A stretch of 64,000 nucleotides of DNA from Takifugu bimaculatus (taxonomy: Eukaryota > Chordata > Actinopteri > Tetraodontiformes > Tetraodontidae). Location: the NCBI GenBank assembly GCA_004026145.2, contig CP034991.1:17917270-17981269 (forward strand). The letters are read 5' to 3'. This document shows positions 24,801 to 37,300 of the stretch, piece after piece; positions within the stretch are counted from its first letter, which is position 1, and each line of letters begins with the position of its first letter. Made by a program: the position numbers and the translations under genes. Under the pieces are notes generated by a model that saw only the letters and a list, made by a program, of their open reading frames with translations, searched no databases and was not told where the DNA came from.

Positions 24801-27800
24801 CAACCCCATCATGAGCAACGAGAGGCAGGCCTACACGCAGTCGGCACAGAGCTCCCCCGAGGGCCGGGCATAACTGATTCAAAGCCTGTTCGGAGCTGAT
24901 ATTCTGCTGTAATCCACGGAGACGTCAGGAGGTTTCATGTTTGCAGAGATGTTCCTCTCCACTTCTGCAGCCCACAGCAGCCAGGGGAAAGCCAGAGCTG
25001 CTCTTTCCCCTCTCGTTATCTCGCTCTGCTAACAAATCCAGCTTATTGTTTGCTGATCCACCGTGGTGATTATCGCCACATTGTTCCCGTGGTGACAGAC
25101 TATTGACGGGATTACTTAACGCCCTTGACGCCAACGCCCTTCAATTTCATTAGGTCTTCACAGGTGACTCCGCTGTCGTCGTCTTTCTCGCTATTTAGCG
25201 AAATGCCTCTTGTCTATGCAACGTAGCGAGCGAGCGAGAGCTCGGCTAGCCGGATCATAAAATATGTAGCAGTTTAGCACGATTGTTGGATAGAAAATTG
25301 TTTAGGAGATACGGAGATCTCGTATGAGTCTGAACATGTCAGCGGCTGCGCTCGCATGCCTGCCTGACTTCTTTCTTCTCTCCCTCTCGACTTTCTGTTG
25401 CTTTTAGCGCTTAAAAATGTGCAGACAAAGAAAAGTCAACACAGACATTGTGCTGCTGGATAAAAGGGGCCTCACCCTGCATAAGCACAGGCCGTTTGTG
25501 CGGAGGTGTCTTTTCATCAGGTGGCTCGCTCGGCGTTTCGCTCACCTTGCCGCGTGCCCCCGCGGACGCTCGGCAACACAGGGAACAGTGTCCGGCGCTC
25601 ACGGCCCGACAACGCTCGCCGCTGTGTTCCTGAATGTTGGCGGGCAAATATTTTTTCAGCCAAGCGCTGTGTCAACAGAGCTAACATTTCTCACTAGGCT
25701 GATAGTTTTTAAAAAAGATTTTCCCTTTAAAGACAAACACGTATACACCGGTTTGGTGGCTGTATTCAATTAAATGCAGATCGCCAGGGGCCGCAGAAAT
25801 GCCGCCGCTGGCCCTGGGGCTGCTGCTGGAGGTGATTCATTTTGATAATGAAGCATTGGAGGAAGTCGAATTAAAGTTGGCAAATAAGAACATATGAAAT
25901 GAATACTAAAATTGTTTGAAGAGAAGGTGGAGATATTCAAACTTGTAGAGGGGCAGTATATTAATTGTGAAAGTGTGGTATTCATTATTGCGGTTGCCGG
26001 TGTCTGCGATGACTTGCGTGTCATTGGTTAGTAAATTTAGGTCGGGGCTAATTAGCGCAAGGCAAACTAAAGCAGTTTGTATTAAATATTTAATTTTCAG
26101 CGCCTACATTTATAAACCACTTATCTTAACCAACCACCCTAGAGCTGCTCGCCGGCCAGGTTTTTTTTTTTTTTTTTTGATTCTGTAGCTTCAGCAGCAG
26201 CCCGCTGTTGATACAGATGATGTTCACTTCCCCAGTAACGCTGTCAGAAATGGTGTCAGTCCTGGTCTGTATCCTTCCATCTTTGGTCCCTATGGAAAGC
26301 ATGAGCTGGCGTCAGCCCCACAGCCCCGCTAGCTCCCTACCTAACACACCCACTCGGCCTGCCTGATATTAGAAATTCTGTTTATAGCGCTCAGGCTTCA
26401 CACGCGCCAGGCCCATCAGGAGCATCTCGCCCTTTGAGGGAAGGATAACCAACATCTCCTCTCCCGAGCTGCAGACTCCCCATTTTCAGTGGCATCAACG
26501 AATCCCTTTGATGTGTCAAGATGAATATTTGTGCAAATGTGCTTTTATCAATTAATGTGTTTTTCTCATTTGCTATGTTTGGCCAGAGCTGCTCTGGAGC
26601 TCTCTGTGCCGGCCCTCCCCACCAATATTTGGGGTGGTGGGGGGGGGCTTCCAGACGAGAGGCACATGGCCCAAGGTACGCAGTAAACAAGAGGGCTGAC
26701 GTTCCCACGGTCAGGAAATTTAGGATCAATGACTTCCCAAATAAAACGCAAAATCATCCCAATACAGCTGTTAGTTCTTAGCCTTTTTTTAAAAAAAAAT
26801 GGAAATGTGGGAGGTGCAGACACATGTCACGTGAGCACTAACTTAGTTGTGTCTGTGGCGTTAACCTGGTGGGGGGGATCGAGCCGTCATCTGTCCGGAT
26901 CTACCCTCCCAGGTAGCACAGTCGGGGACAGCCCCTGACCGTGGCTTCACGGTGGGGCTGCGATCAATTCAAACCTGAGCTGTCGAGGCTTCTTTTGTCC
27001 TGTAAATGATCACGGCGAGGCTTTAATCCACGCACGCTCGTTAATGCGCTGCACATAAAGTCACTGAATCTGAAATGCCAAAGAAAAATAATAAAAGAGC
27101 TCCCAATAAAAGCAGGCCAAACTCTTACGGTCACATGGAAATGGAAGAGTCTGCCACATTAGCCGTATTAACTACTGTTTCGCTCACATAAAGGAAGATT
27201 TTGCCTGTATAATTGTACCTTAAATGGTTTGCTCCATGCTAATAAAACATGATTGTACAGCAGGAGGAGAAAGAAAAAAAGCTCTAAACAGGGTTTCATC
27301 AGTCTGGTATTCCAAGCAGCTGTTTTCAGTTTAAGCATTACAGGCAGAGCGAGGGAGAGATTGTTGTTGAGATGTAGCGGGGGCATAAACCAGGGAAGAG
27401 TCGGGTTCTGCTCTTCCACGGGCTGTTATCCTGAGGCGGGCTGCTTCCCAGACCTCAAGGCACTTGCTTATCAGAGGGATTGTCTCCCGCAGAGCAGCGT
27501 ATTCTCCACCGTGAACCACAAGGCTCGGCCATTCGCTGGCAGCCGCGGCGCTATCAGCGAACAGCAGGAGACTATCAGATCGGGCTCGCGTTGCAGCACC
27601 GATGCTGAGAATTCTCCCTGTGCTTCACATTCAACCCGCAGAAACGCATTCGCCCATCACCAAGGCCAGGTACGCGCCGGGGCGCCGGGGTTGCGGCGGC
27701 CATACAGAAGCTGACGCTTATCTAGCGGGGATGGGCTTAGCCGCGCGGCTGCTAGCTGTCCAGGAGCGAGAATTCACTCTGGCCGCATCCCATAAGTTTG

Positions 27801-28291
27801 GACGCCACGTGCACAAGCTGCACCTGCATACAAATGCAACACAGACACTCGTGTCATCGATTCTCTAAGAAATAAGCAGACGTCAGATGAGAGTTCTCTA
27901 TGTCCTTAATAGAAGTTTTCTTTAATCATGGAGGAACATCATAATTATGTACCATAGTAGTTTTGTGGTGTTGCCATACGACTACTTTTGATACAGATGG
28001 TGGGATTTCAGAAGCAAAAATGTGCTTTTCATCAACTACCTTTGCTTGCTTTTCCCTACTTCCGAATCTGTCACGCAGTCATGCTGCTCGTCCTAATATT
28101 GATAATCACCCAACCTTTGGATGCCCCTCGGTCTGCCTCAGTTAACCTATTAAACCAATTCGACCAGTTAGGAAGTCACAATGTTCTGCGGAATAACAAA
28201 TCAGATTATAGTGAAGAAAGGACAAGTCATGGAGTCATGAAAGAGGCCACACACTTTAAGCAGAGACAGCAGAACATCAGATGTTATTATG

Positions 28292-28324
<33 letters not shown>

Positions 28325-31300
28325 TGGCTCTCTCAAACTGCAGGTTTAAAATGACGGGGTCGTGTTCTCGAGCCGCTTCCGTTATTGCTCCTCGTTGTGT
28401 TCCTCAGACACACGGATGCAGGGTTTCCCCCCTTGTGATGATCGACCTCATTGGGTTCGTGTTGGGAAGAGTCCATCGTTTGATAAGCTCGGGCCGCGGC
28501 AACACGCTCGCCTTGTGGCTGCTCCATTTCACCGAAAATGTTGGAATCCCACACCGAGTGGGACCGTCTGCTGGCGTCCGACGCCGGCTCCACAGCCCGT
28601 TTGCGTGACATTAAACCCATCACCCGACTTATTTGCTCTAAATTTGGTATCGCTGGATTACTAAAATAGATCTAATCAGCCATATATGACATGGAATAGT
28701 CCAAGGAGGCCTTTTGTTTGATTTGAACATGGGTTGGAGGGGCTGGCTATTTGGAATCCCTGAAGCAGGCTTTAGGGGCAGGTCTGATTCTCGTGTGAAA
28801 TGGGAAGGCTCTATAGCTCTCGGCTGACTTGACTGGGGCTGTATGGGTGTGTTGGCAGGGGGAGCGCCAGTCATGAATAGGGTCTTTGACTACCTCAGAC
28901 TTGCCCTGAAAGGCAGGACAAAGACCCCAGGGCAACGGCTTAGAGCCTCACAGCTGAGCTACAGAATGCTTGGCCGAGTCTTCCTCCCTCCTTGCCTAAT
29001 TTAAATACTACAGTGGCTTTCAGCATTCTGGCAATGGAGGCTCGCATTTACCGCGGCAAGGTTTTTGTTTTTATTTACAGTTTACTGACGCTGGAGCCGT
29101 TCACCGGGTCTGGAATCCATCAGAGATTCCTGAGACACGACCGCTCTTTGCATTAAGCTCATTAAATGTCGTCGTCACCTGACTGCTGGCACCGCTGGGA
29201 ATCACAACCATGAGGTGACCGCCGTGGAGCTAAACCCCACGCCAGATTGGCAGGTTCTCCAGAGGAAACGCACTTCGCGCCTCCAATTGTTCGATTATTT
29301 TTTTTATTTGGAGGCATCGTTAGGAGTCGACAACGGCAGAGTTTCACCAACGGCAGAATAAAAAGCCATAAATCTTTTCTGTGGTGTTAATGGGGTTATT
29401 TGAGACCTGTCCAGACACTCTCTCCCAACAGAGTGTCTAGTTTCAGATGTCACTCAGAGCTTTGTTTGCCCCCCAGGGTGAAGGGTTAGAGGTCAAGGTT
29501 CAGGGCCAGTTGGCTGAGTGGCCACAAAAGCCCAGGCTTCCCCTCAGCACATCCGATCCCTTCTTCCACACCAGCATGCAGCAACAACCACCAGATCAGT
29601 TTGCAGCATTTGTCGGGATATTAATTTTGACGCACTTTAATTTGCGGGTGCGAAAAGCTCCTCCCGACACCGAGCGAACCCTGGTCCGGCCCGACGAGTG
29701 ACGGCGACCGAAAGGGGGCGGGTTTACGCGTCGTAGCCAATAGATCAGGCAGGAACAGCAGCTTTAACAGCGCCATGTTCCGTGCGTTAGCTTCTTTGTT
29801 TAATACAAGTCCCAAACTTTGTGAGCCCACCTCAGCCACCACCCACAATCTCCACTTCTCTCCCAGCTCCGGCACCGCCGCCCCGCCACCCCCGAACACG
29901 TCCTCCAGCCAGGTTTATTATGCCGTTTCACGCCAACCAAAATTGCAGCTGCGTGGAGCGCAATCTGGAGCACATTAGCTCAGGCGCTGTGATTTATAAA
30001 TTGTTTCTCAGGCCATAAATCCCCGCTGTAATTGTGCACAAGCGCCCTTCTTCTCCCGACCCCCCCCTTCCCTCACTCTCTCCCAGTCACTCGGTCTCTG
30101 ACCAGCTTACAGTTCTGGACTTCGTGCTAATTGTTTGCAGGAGCGCGCAGCTCGAATTGAGCTAAGCTTCGCCGTGTTGTGGTTGTAATGTGGCGCTCAC
30201 TGGACGACAGCAACTGGGAAAAATGAAGGTTTCTGCTTTTGGAACGACGCCTGTGAACCTTTTACCGTCATGCCGAACATACAACGTGGGTCTTTGGTCC
30301 AAAGTTCTGCGTTGTTGGGAATCACGCTCCGCATTCCTGAATACTGTGTAATTGCGAAGGGGGCCTCTCCTAAACTACGTCCCTGGTAATTTGATATTTA
30401 CAGCAGCCCCTGATCATAATCACCTCCTTTCTCTCATTGAAAAAGAAAGATAGCAACAGCTGGGTATTGTTTTAAACATCACGTCCAACCTTGAGTTTTC
30501 TGTTGTTTGTCTTAATGCCGCAAAGACATTTTTTTTTTCAGGGAAGCTGTGACAGCTCGTATGATTCAGTTCCTGAGCTCCAGTGTTAAAAGCTGTTTAT
30601 TTAACGGTGACAAAAACCAAAAAATGAGGTTGTCAGGAATTAGGCTGCCCCTCGCCAATGTTTCTCTCTTTCTCTATTGTTTTGCTTTCAAAAGAGCTGC
30701 TGAACCTTGAAGAGGTAGGGGACCCCGTGACCCAGCCTCATTCTGTCTTGTGACTTTACGAAAGCCATTTTTCTCTCCGGCGTGCATCTAAAAACTGCGT
30801 CCCTGCTCCAAACCTTCAGCCGTGTAAGCCCTTTAGATCCAAGCCCATCCTTTGCTTATCATTGAGCACATGATGCTAGTGTGGCTAGCAAGATGGAAGT
30901 GAAGCGCGCGGACAGCAGGAAATGGCTTTTCCAAATGTTTCAGGTGTAAACCGGCCTTGGCGGCGCTCCAGACCTCCCTGCAGTCTGCTGACAATACGCA
31001 TAACTAATCCCGGGGAATGTCACAGTAGTCGCCCGATTTGTTCCACGCTGGAAGTTCAAAATATGAGCAAGTATCAAACCAGTTGATTTATCGGAATCTC
31101 ACGTGCACCGCGTCACGCGGGGCCTTTTGAAGGAAGGAATCGATATCAGGGTTTGATTCTCCACCAGAGGCCAGTCCTTGTTTGGGTGGGGGTGGGGGGG
31201 GTGGTACTTTTCAGAGGTTAAGAAACCTTTGGACAGGGTGTGCACGGCTTACGTGCACTGTTGTGGCACATTTCTCCAGACTGACCTACAACATCATAAA

Positions 31301-34300
31301 CAGTCCAGGTCCGAGTGAGCGAGTGGCCAGCTGCTAACCTGCTGGTGGATTAGCATTTCCAGATCACTGCAATTACTCTAACGACACCGTGATTATAATT
31401 AGCGTTGCCGCCTCATTTTTTTACGTCGAGCCTGACGTCGCGTGTGGGCTGATTCTCGCACGTTTTGATTTTGTACTTTCAATTCGAGGTGGCTCAAATC
31501 TTAAACCTGTGCAGCACCGCAGCTACACAGAGATGCGAAACAAACGGGAGGAAACCTTTGAGCTGGGGTAGAGTGGAGCTCCCCCAGCTCAAAATCCAGC
31601 GAGTTCTTAGCAGTGGGGGTGAGTTGGATGTCAGGTAGTAAAATCTGAGATGAGGCAGGGCGCGGGGGTCTGCGGGGGCCCACAGGCCTGCGCCTGCACT
31701 CTGAGAACTAACACAGGAGCCATCTGCAGGCAGCTGTATGAAGGAGGTGGCTGGTGGGGGAGGGGCTCCTGTTGCTGCTGAGGAGGAGGGGGGCGGGGGG
31801 GTTATAGCTGGGTGGTGGTGTTGGGTGGTGCTGAAGGGTGGGGGGTGGGTGGACTTGCAGAGTGAACACAATCAGCCCTCTGTTTTCATAAGACTTGTGG
31901 TATGTGAGAGCAGAAACAAATGTGTTTAATTTAGGCTCCTCTCCCCTCCCTCCTTCCCTACGCCCACTTATGCCCACCTCGGTTTTTCAAAACTGATCCC
32001 CCCCCCCTCCTCCGAGATGCCTCTCCTGCCACCGGCAGCCTCTTTTAGCAAGTTTATAAAAGTGAGCCAAGGAAAGGTTCAAAGAAAACAATGACCCAGT
32101 GTGCCCCCCCTTCCCCCTGCCCCCAATCAGCAGATTTGCCCCGAGAGGGACGGGGGTAAATATTTATCTGCAATTTCTGGAAGAAGAGGAGAAAGCTCTT
32201 ATATTTAGGCTTTTTCGCCAAGCGTGTGGAGGGAACACAATCTCTGGTATTTGCGCTGTTCCGTGCACGCCGGCCTCGCCGCTGCCTCCTCGGTGCCCCC
32301 GGCGGGACACGTTCTCCCATCGAAACCCTTCCATAGAAGAAGTAATGCGTGTGTGTCACTGCTGTAGCGTGGACGCGCACGCCAGGATGGCTGCTCCGAG
32401 TCTGGGTTTTACTGTCAGTGCCAGTCCGGGCGCTGGTAACCACCTCGTCTTCTGGAGTTAATTACTCAGACATTTACGGCCCAGGATTTGAGTAAAACGC
32501 GGCGACTCCACGCGTCAAATGTTCCGGGCAAACAATGCCACGGGAACGTGGAAGCGGACATTGTCCCGGACGCCGGGAGCGTAGCTCGCCTGGACATCGG
32601 GTCGCGTTGGCATTAAGTGGAGTGGAAAGCGGCCGTTGGAAGCGGGGGCTCTCAGGTATGGGAAAACCACAGAACTGACTTCACCTACAGTAATTGAGCC
32701 CAACAGCGCGGTGCTCATCTTTATGAGACGGCCTTGCCTCTGCTAGATGCATAATTATTTTCTTGTGCGTCTAATTATAGAGGGAGTTTTATGTGACCTG
32801 CTGTTTTTCTCTGGAAGAGAATTACTCACTTATTCCTGACTCCACCATCAGCTCGGCTCCAGAACATTTTCCTTTCACTGCACCTGATTAAAAGCAGCAC
32901 AATGCGAACACTGGCGGCTTCATTTAAAGACTCATGTGCTCCACAGTAACACTCTAAAGGCTGCGGTTAGAGGAAGCAATAACTCAGGATCATGTCATGC
33001 AGGAGGAAGGGGGGAGGGGGGAGTGATTAAAAAAATGATAACTGCTTAAGTTGCAAAAAAACTGTAAACTCCCACTGAAATGGCAGCTCACGCACTGGGG
33101 CAGAATGTTAAAGGAGGGGGTCGGGGTGGGGGTGGGGGTTATCCTGGCCTTGTGTGTTGTGTTACTGCGGTTTTTCCCAGTGAAACAGCAGGGAATTCGC
33201 TCCCAGGACTTTTCGAACGAAGCCCGTCGCGCTGGCCTCGGACGGGACGGGCGAGACGCCGTCACCCGACACCGGTTTCTAAAGCTGGCGAGCGGTTTTC
33301 ACGAGATGTGCGGCTTTGCGCTTCCCCCCCCCCCGAGTCTGCAATAACCAATAGGTACTTGACGTGGGCCACATATAGAGACCCGGCTGGGGAGAGTTTG
33401 CAGCCGTCTTGTAAAACCCTCGCTGCCGGGACCTCCCCCGAGCACCCTCCGCGCTTCATTCTCATCTCGCCCTCTTTGCACTAATAGTTCTTTTGTGTAC
33501 AAGAGCACGTTAAGAGGCGAACGAGCCTGGCCTTAATAGGTCCCCGTTGCCACAGTAACCGTGGGGCTCTGGATCTCTGACCTTTGACCCAGTTTTTTCG
33601 CAGCTGTGAATAAGAGTGCGGGATGACCAGACGGGTCACAATAGAGGCTCTGCAAACGGAGGGAGCGCCCCTGTCGTGGTCATTTAACTTCATTCCTCTA
33701 CAGGCTAATGGACACTTCAAACTGTTGTAGCCATTAGCAGAACGCTGTCAATGCTGCAGGGCAGCTGCCGTCAGGTGGACGCCGTCGGGAGTTTCTTAAA
33801 TAAACCGGTGGACCGATCGCCTGAGCGTGCACTTCTGTGCACTTTTGAGCAACTTTTATTGTTTACCCTGTTTACTGGGTATCCGTCGAGGATTCCCGAA
33901 GCCTGTTTTTGCCGACGATTAACAATTTTCTCCCCAAATTGACCGCGATGAAAAGGTTACACCAACCAAAACAACTTGACTTCCTGTCACTGAGTTTCTT
34001 TAATGTCATTAAATCACTTTTCTGCCACAAGTACACTGCACATTCCACACCGCCGACAAGTTTGCTTTCATCTATTTGGAGTATAAAAAAACGTTGTAGT
34101 TTCTTCCATTGTTTATAGCAAAAACTACATCTTATTGGTTTAAATGTGTTGCTGCGTCTTTTTATGTTTCGAGCTCTGTCTCTATGTGACGGACAATAAA
34201 GGTGGGGGAAACTTGAATCCTTTGCTTTGACATCGTCGCTAGCAAACAGACGTGTCGGTTAAGCTACTTCTGAGCAAACGAGCCAGAGGAAACACAAACC

Positions 34301-37300
34301 ATCTGCGATGTAACGGCAGCATCTGCAGAAGACGGCGGCGTCGATGCGATCGGTGAATCAGGACATCGCAAACAAAGACGTGGTTGCAACCGCGTGATAA
34401 TCATTAGTTTGGAGTGCCGGCCTTGCTGACGTGAGGCTGGTCCAGATGTGATTCTGTCAGAAGTGCGAAGCTTTCTCTCCTAGTTAGCTTACATTCTTAC
34501 ATCAGATGTTGTAATTGGTAACTTCCTCCATATCTTCTTGCTTCATCGAGGTGGGATAAAGCAACAGTTCCCCCCTAAACTTCTGAGCATTGTGGCTCTG
34601 ACAGCTGATCTGCCTGCCGTTTCCCCATCAATTACACACTAATCTGCAGAGTGAATGCCGTGGTTTGTTTAAGAATTGTCGGCGTAATTGCCTTTAATGT
34701 TGTCGCACAATGAGCCTTAATGCAAACTCTGAAACGAGGCGGGGGCTTTTTATCGCATTGTCTTTGTTTGCAACGCTTTAATTGTGTTTGGGGGAACGAT
34801 CAGGTTGAGGTGTCAATGGCCCCCACAGGAGCAGGTGATCTCAGCGGAGCGAACCGGGGAGGGGCTGGTGAGCGGGGGGCCCATTGTCTGGAGTTGCTGT
34901 TCATATGGGCAGGGGATGGTAATTAACGCCTCGGCCAAACACCACGCTGTGCGGCCCATTTGTTTTCTGTTGGGGGGTGAAAGAAAACAATGGGGTGGGG
35001 TTCTCCACACAGTGTGTGATTGACATTATCTGCAGGAGAAATCCGTGGAGGCATTCCTGCTGCTATTCACTATAAATTAGGCAAAGCCACCCTTATCTGA
35101 GCTGCCGCTTTAACATTTCTACTCCTTTAATGGTCGCGGACTAGCTTGCTGGATGAGAGGTTGCCATAGATCTGCAGTTTTGACTCTTTTACTGGGACAA
35201 ACAAACAAACAACAGCATCTTTTTCGATTGACTCTTGATTGACAGCCATCCTGACTTCACACCGCAGGACTGGAGCTGGCAGAGTGTTGCTATCAAAGTT
35301 TGGGATCCCCCCCCCCCCCACCCCCGTCCTCTTGGCAAGACCGTCCAACTTAGTTTGACAGCAAATGTCCAGACATCTGTCTCTTCTCCGTGCTCTGATG
35401 TTGGCCTGAAGCGTAGCACCACACACTTCATAGATGACAAAGACTCTTGGCTGAGCTTTTCTCCACTCTGTGTGAGCAATGTAACAATTAGAACCCAGGC
35501 CTGGCAGCCCACACGCCCCAGAACATATGTTGCGCTCTCTGTGCTGAAGGAAGCAGAGGGCTCCAGAATTTCAGTGGCATCTCTGCCACCTTTGTTGCAT
35601 CTGGGTTCCGTGAAAGTAGCACATTCATCTGATGTCTATTCTGAGTGCTGGAGATAGCCGGGACGGCTGGAAGACAATTAGAGAGCCTCAGAAATAGATC
35701 AGCTGTACTTCACTTTTCTGCCAGTACTTTATCCAAGTCGACTTAGCAGAGCTTCCAACTCCCGTCCCGAAGCATTGCTATAGACGCCGACCATATGTCT
35801 GTTTTCCTTTTTAAAACAGGGCACGCGTAAAGAACGACCGGAATTAAGCTCGCTCTGCAGTTAAACTGACATTAGCTTAGCTCCCCTTTAAATCTTGATC
35901 GCGTAACGCTTTAAGTCGTTCATTTTACCCGCAGTCTCTTGCATAGCTGCCTATTTTCTTGACAGTCTCTTTGTGTTCCATATGCGTGTGTGTGTGTGTT
36001 TTTGACTGTATTTTTCTTTTTTTTGAGCAGCCCAGCTCACAATTCTTTGCCTTTTGTCTCGCGTAAGGCCTCACAGAGCCGAGCGCACTCCTTTGCTCCA
36101 CTCCTCCCTGCCGTGTTGCTGCTGCTAGCGCGGACTCCAGCTAACGTGACAGCGTGCAGCTGGCGTTACCTGGCTGCAGGTTTCGGGGAGTGTGTGAACA
36201 GTTGCTCCACGGGAGACGCTGGCAATTAGGAGAAATGTAGGTGCCGTGCAACAAAAGTGCCTGTGGGCATGTTCCCCGGTCCTGGCAGAAGCTGTCAGAT
36301 GAAGGATGGATTGGGTGGGAGAATCGGCGTGGGCATGGCCAGGCAAGACCAAACGCTCACAATAGCGCTCGTTTCATTCGTGGAAGGACTCGTGATTGAC
36401 ATAGATTAGACAGAGAAAACTGTATTGTTTTGGGTTTTCTCCCCAGAGACGAGCATTCATTAGGCACCGGCCGAGCACACAGCAGAGTAAGGTTTCAATG
36501 GGGAGCCAGCAGCCTCTAAAAGCAACTGCCTCCTGACAGTTGTATGGACTCGGGCCCATTAGTTGGAACCTACAATTCAGCCTTGAGCAAGTATAGTGGA
36601 AATGAAGAGGGCTGATGTCAACTCCAAGAATTCTCCTCCCTTTTCCAAAGGGTCCCCTTCCCCCTGCCTCGGTGCTCTGTTGGACCCCAGCTGTCAGGAA
36701 ACAATACCCTCTGCCTGCTCCGACAAACTCATTCCTGAAAATGTTTTTTTTCCTCCCTCCTTCCTCTCCCGTTCTCCCCCTCCTGATATAATGTCTTTTC
36801 CATTTTTAACCCATCGCCACCCGAACGTCCTTCCTCTTTGCAAATCCAACGTGATGAATGAAGATTAAAAAGATCCACGCTGAATAAATGACTCCTCCAG
36901 CTCGCCTGCTTTTCATAATTCATCCTGTGCCGAGGTCGGAAAGAAGCAAACTCCTCTAACGTTGCTATCGGACGGCTTTCCTTTCTGAGATTTCGCAATC
37001 CCTGTCTCCACGGTGACCAGATGTGCGCTCCAGATGAAACTTGCTCTTCGCCGATAATTAAAATGACATTAGATGCTGCAGAACCATCGCAGCGGCTGTG
37101 TTTCCCTAACGGCTCTAGTCCACCTAGGTCTGGCTGGCCCAAACATAACTAACAAAACCATTTGAACTAATTGGAATCCGAAGGACGTAAATCTCGAGCG
37201 TGACGAGCGAGTGTGTCCAGATCGATACAGCAGATGGTGGATCTGTGTGTGTGTCTGTTGCTGTGCTATCGCCGCTGCTGGAGGACCAGAAGAGTCTTTT

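Noticed and set aside
27988..28608. Plus-strand frame of 206 codons in tcf7l1 intron 3
   Set aside because: Contains the CA microsatellite in frame, no motif, and overlaps open frames on the other strand.
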